A DNA stretch of 64,000 nucleotides from Desulfovibrio sp. DV (GTDB taxonomy: Bacteria; Desulfobacterota; Desulfovibrionia; Desulfovibrionales; Desulfovibrionaceae). Below, piece after piece: positions 63,285 through 64,000 of the stretch (its first letter is position 1; every line of letters starts with the position of its first letter). The notes under the pieces were generated by a model. That model saw only the letters and a list, made by a program, of their open reading frames with translations, was not told the origin of the DNA and searched no databases. Position numbers and translations under genes: made by a program. The DNA lies in contig NZ_MLBG01000005.1 of NCBI RefSeq assembly GCF_001936595.1, positions 32,288-96,287 of the forward strand, in the 5' to 3' direction.

Positions 63285-64000
63285 TTACCGGCCCGGTTTG
63301 CACACGAGCGGCAAGACCGTGCCCGAGAGCTCCTGCAACAGGCCGGCACTGTCCAGGCTGCGGCCGCCCGGCGCGGTCAGAATCGGAACCTGCCCCCGGG
63401 ACAGGAAAGCTTTGACCTCGGTTACGGGCACGGCAAAGCCCACCTCGGCCATGCCCCCGCCCACCTGCCCGCGAACGGCCTCGGTATCGCGTCTGGCCCG
63501 CACCACGCCGGCCACCCGACCGCCGGCATCGAGCAGCGGTCCGCCGCTGTTGCCGGGAAGCACCTCGGCACTGATGGCCACATCACCGGGAACGCCCGCA
63601 CCCGCAGCCAGTTCCCGGGTCTGCCCGGAGGTGATGCGAAGCTCCCCGGTTTTGGCCCGATCACCGGGATAGCCGGCGGCATAGACCGGCGTCCCCGGCG
63701 GCAGTTGGCTGCCTTCGCGAAAGGACAGGACCCGGGACGGGGCCACGGCCAGCTTGAGCAGGGCCAGATCATGGGCGGCATCAAGGCGCAGCACCGTTCC
63801 GGCCACGGCCTGCCCATCGACCATGGCCACAATCCGGGTGCAGCCCGAGGCCACGTGGGCATTGGTCAGGACATGGCCCAGGCGGCTCACCACAAAACCG
63901 GTCCCGGTGCGCACCTGACCGGGCGGCAGCGGGGGGGGAGAAGGTTCTTTGGCCTTGCCGCTCCCGGCCCGCAGGGACTGGGCCTGGCCGGCGGCAGCTC
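63285..64000 (-). CDS. Trypsin-like serine protease (5' end probably outside window)
   Basis: The protease domain has the triad His in VLTNAHVASGC, Asp in DAAHDLALLKLAV and Ser in EVLPGNSGGPLLDAGG, as in HtrA/trypsin-fold periplasmic proteases. No PDZ domain follows. The C-terminus ends near VLPLVCKPGR. The frame stays open to the right edge through a proline-rich linker (KEPSPPPLPPGQ), and GTGFVVS just before the His motif is normal for this domain. The gene therefore probably begins beyond 64000. An internal GTG at about 63914 is a poorer start. Confidence 0.8.
   Translation of the reverse strand, partial: AAAGQAQSLRAGSGKAKEPSPPPLPPGQVRTGTGFVVSRLGHVLTNAHVASGCTRIVAMVDGQAVAGTVLRLDAAHDLALLKLAVAPSRVLSFREGSQLPPGTPVYAAGYPGDRAKTGELRITSGQTRELAAGAGVPGDVAISAEVLPGNSGGPLLDAGGRVAGVVRARRDTEAVRGQVGGGMAEVGFAVPVTEVKAFLSRGQVPILTAPGGRSLDSAGLLQELSGTVLPLVCKPGR

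Overview
The window is high-GC, densely coded bacterial chromosome. Gene families and their arrangement point to a sulfate reducer of the Desulfovibrionaceae, most like the Solidesulfovibrio / Desulfovibrio magneticus group. The indicators are a cysteine synthase fused to a cysteinyl-tRNA-synthetase-like domain, tandem porins of the Desulfovibrio homotrimeric type, a MucR/Ros regulator, a yicC-remA-gmk cluster and a second-type DnaA. The assignment is inferred from gene content. No rRNA or tRNA gene was seen.

Layout. 1-3.4 kb: a partial unknown gene with a CCHC zinc knuckle, moaE, a family-2 glycosyltransferase and a UPF0280 gene. 3.4-4.9 kb: an AT-rich accessory island with three small hydrophobic-protein genes and an RHS-repeat remnant. 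5.1-9.9 kb (minus strand): dnaA-like gene, thyX, and ruvC-ruvA-ruvB overlapping by 4 nt each. 9.9-16 kb: yebC, rlmE, a CgeB-type glycosyltransferase, a degenerate ImmA/IrrE-like protein, a PilZ protein and an NlpC/P60-like secreted peptidase. 16-24 kb: the cysK fusion (frame broken), a DUF115/Maf gene, thiM-thiE, and a haem-motif sensor kinase. 24-31 kb: the chaperone operon cbpA-cbpM-clpB, an Smr protein, a Sel1 protein and an AI-2E-type permease. 31-44.6 kb: an aminotransferase, two polar-amino-acid ABC uptake systems (the second ending in a GlcD-type flavin oxidase), a ferredoxin gene with a GltD-like oxidoreductase gene next to it, EamA, and a response-regulator diguanylate cyclase. 44.8-57.8 kb: TPR-methyltransferase, nadE, mucR, a degenerate EAL protein, mtaB, DUF4416, yicC-remA-gmk, TPR, recJ. 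58-63 kb: three tandem porins, the third frameshifted. The right edge holds a trypsin-like protease gene that probably runs out of the window.

The most striking non-coding signal is a dispersed repeat family with ten copies. Each copy lies downstream of a gene in a fixed orientation relative to it: a purine-rich leader, the block GCCTCCGGCGGCC, a near-perfect hairpin whose arms change together between copies, and in three copies a roughly 150-nt body ending in a second small hairpin. This looks like a mobile or spreading 3'-UTR element that forms RNA structure. Other points of interest are the orphan RHS-type island, a DnaA paralogue with an altered DNA-recognition signature and a DnaA box near its gene, regulators and enzymes that have lost key residues (MucR, EAL, ImmA/IrrE), and several single-base frame breaks that could be real or sequencing errors.
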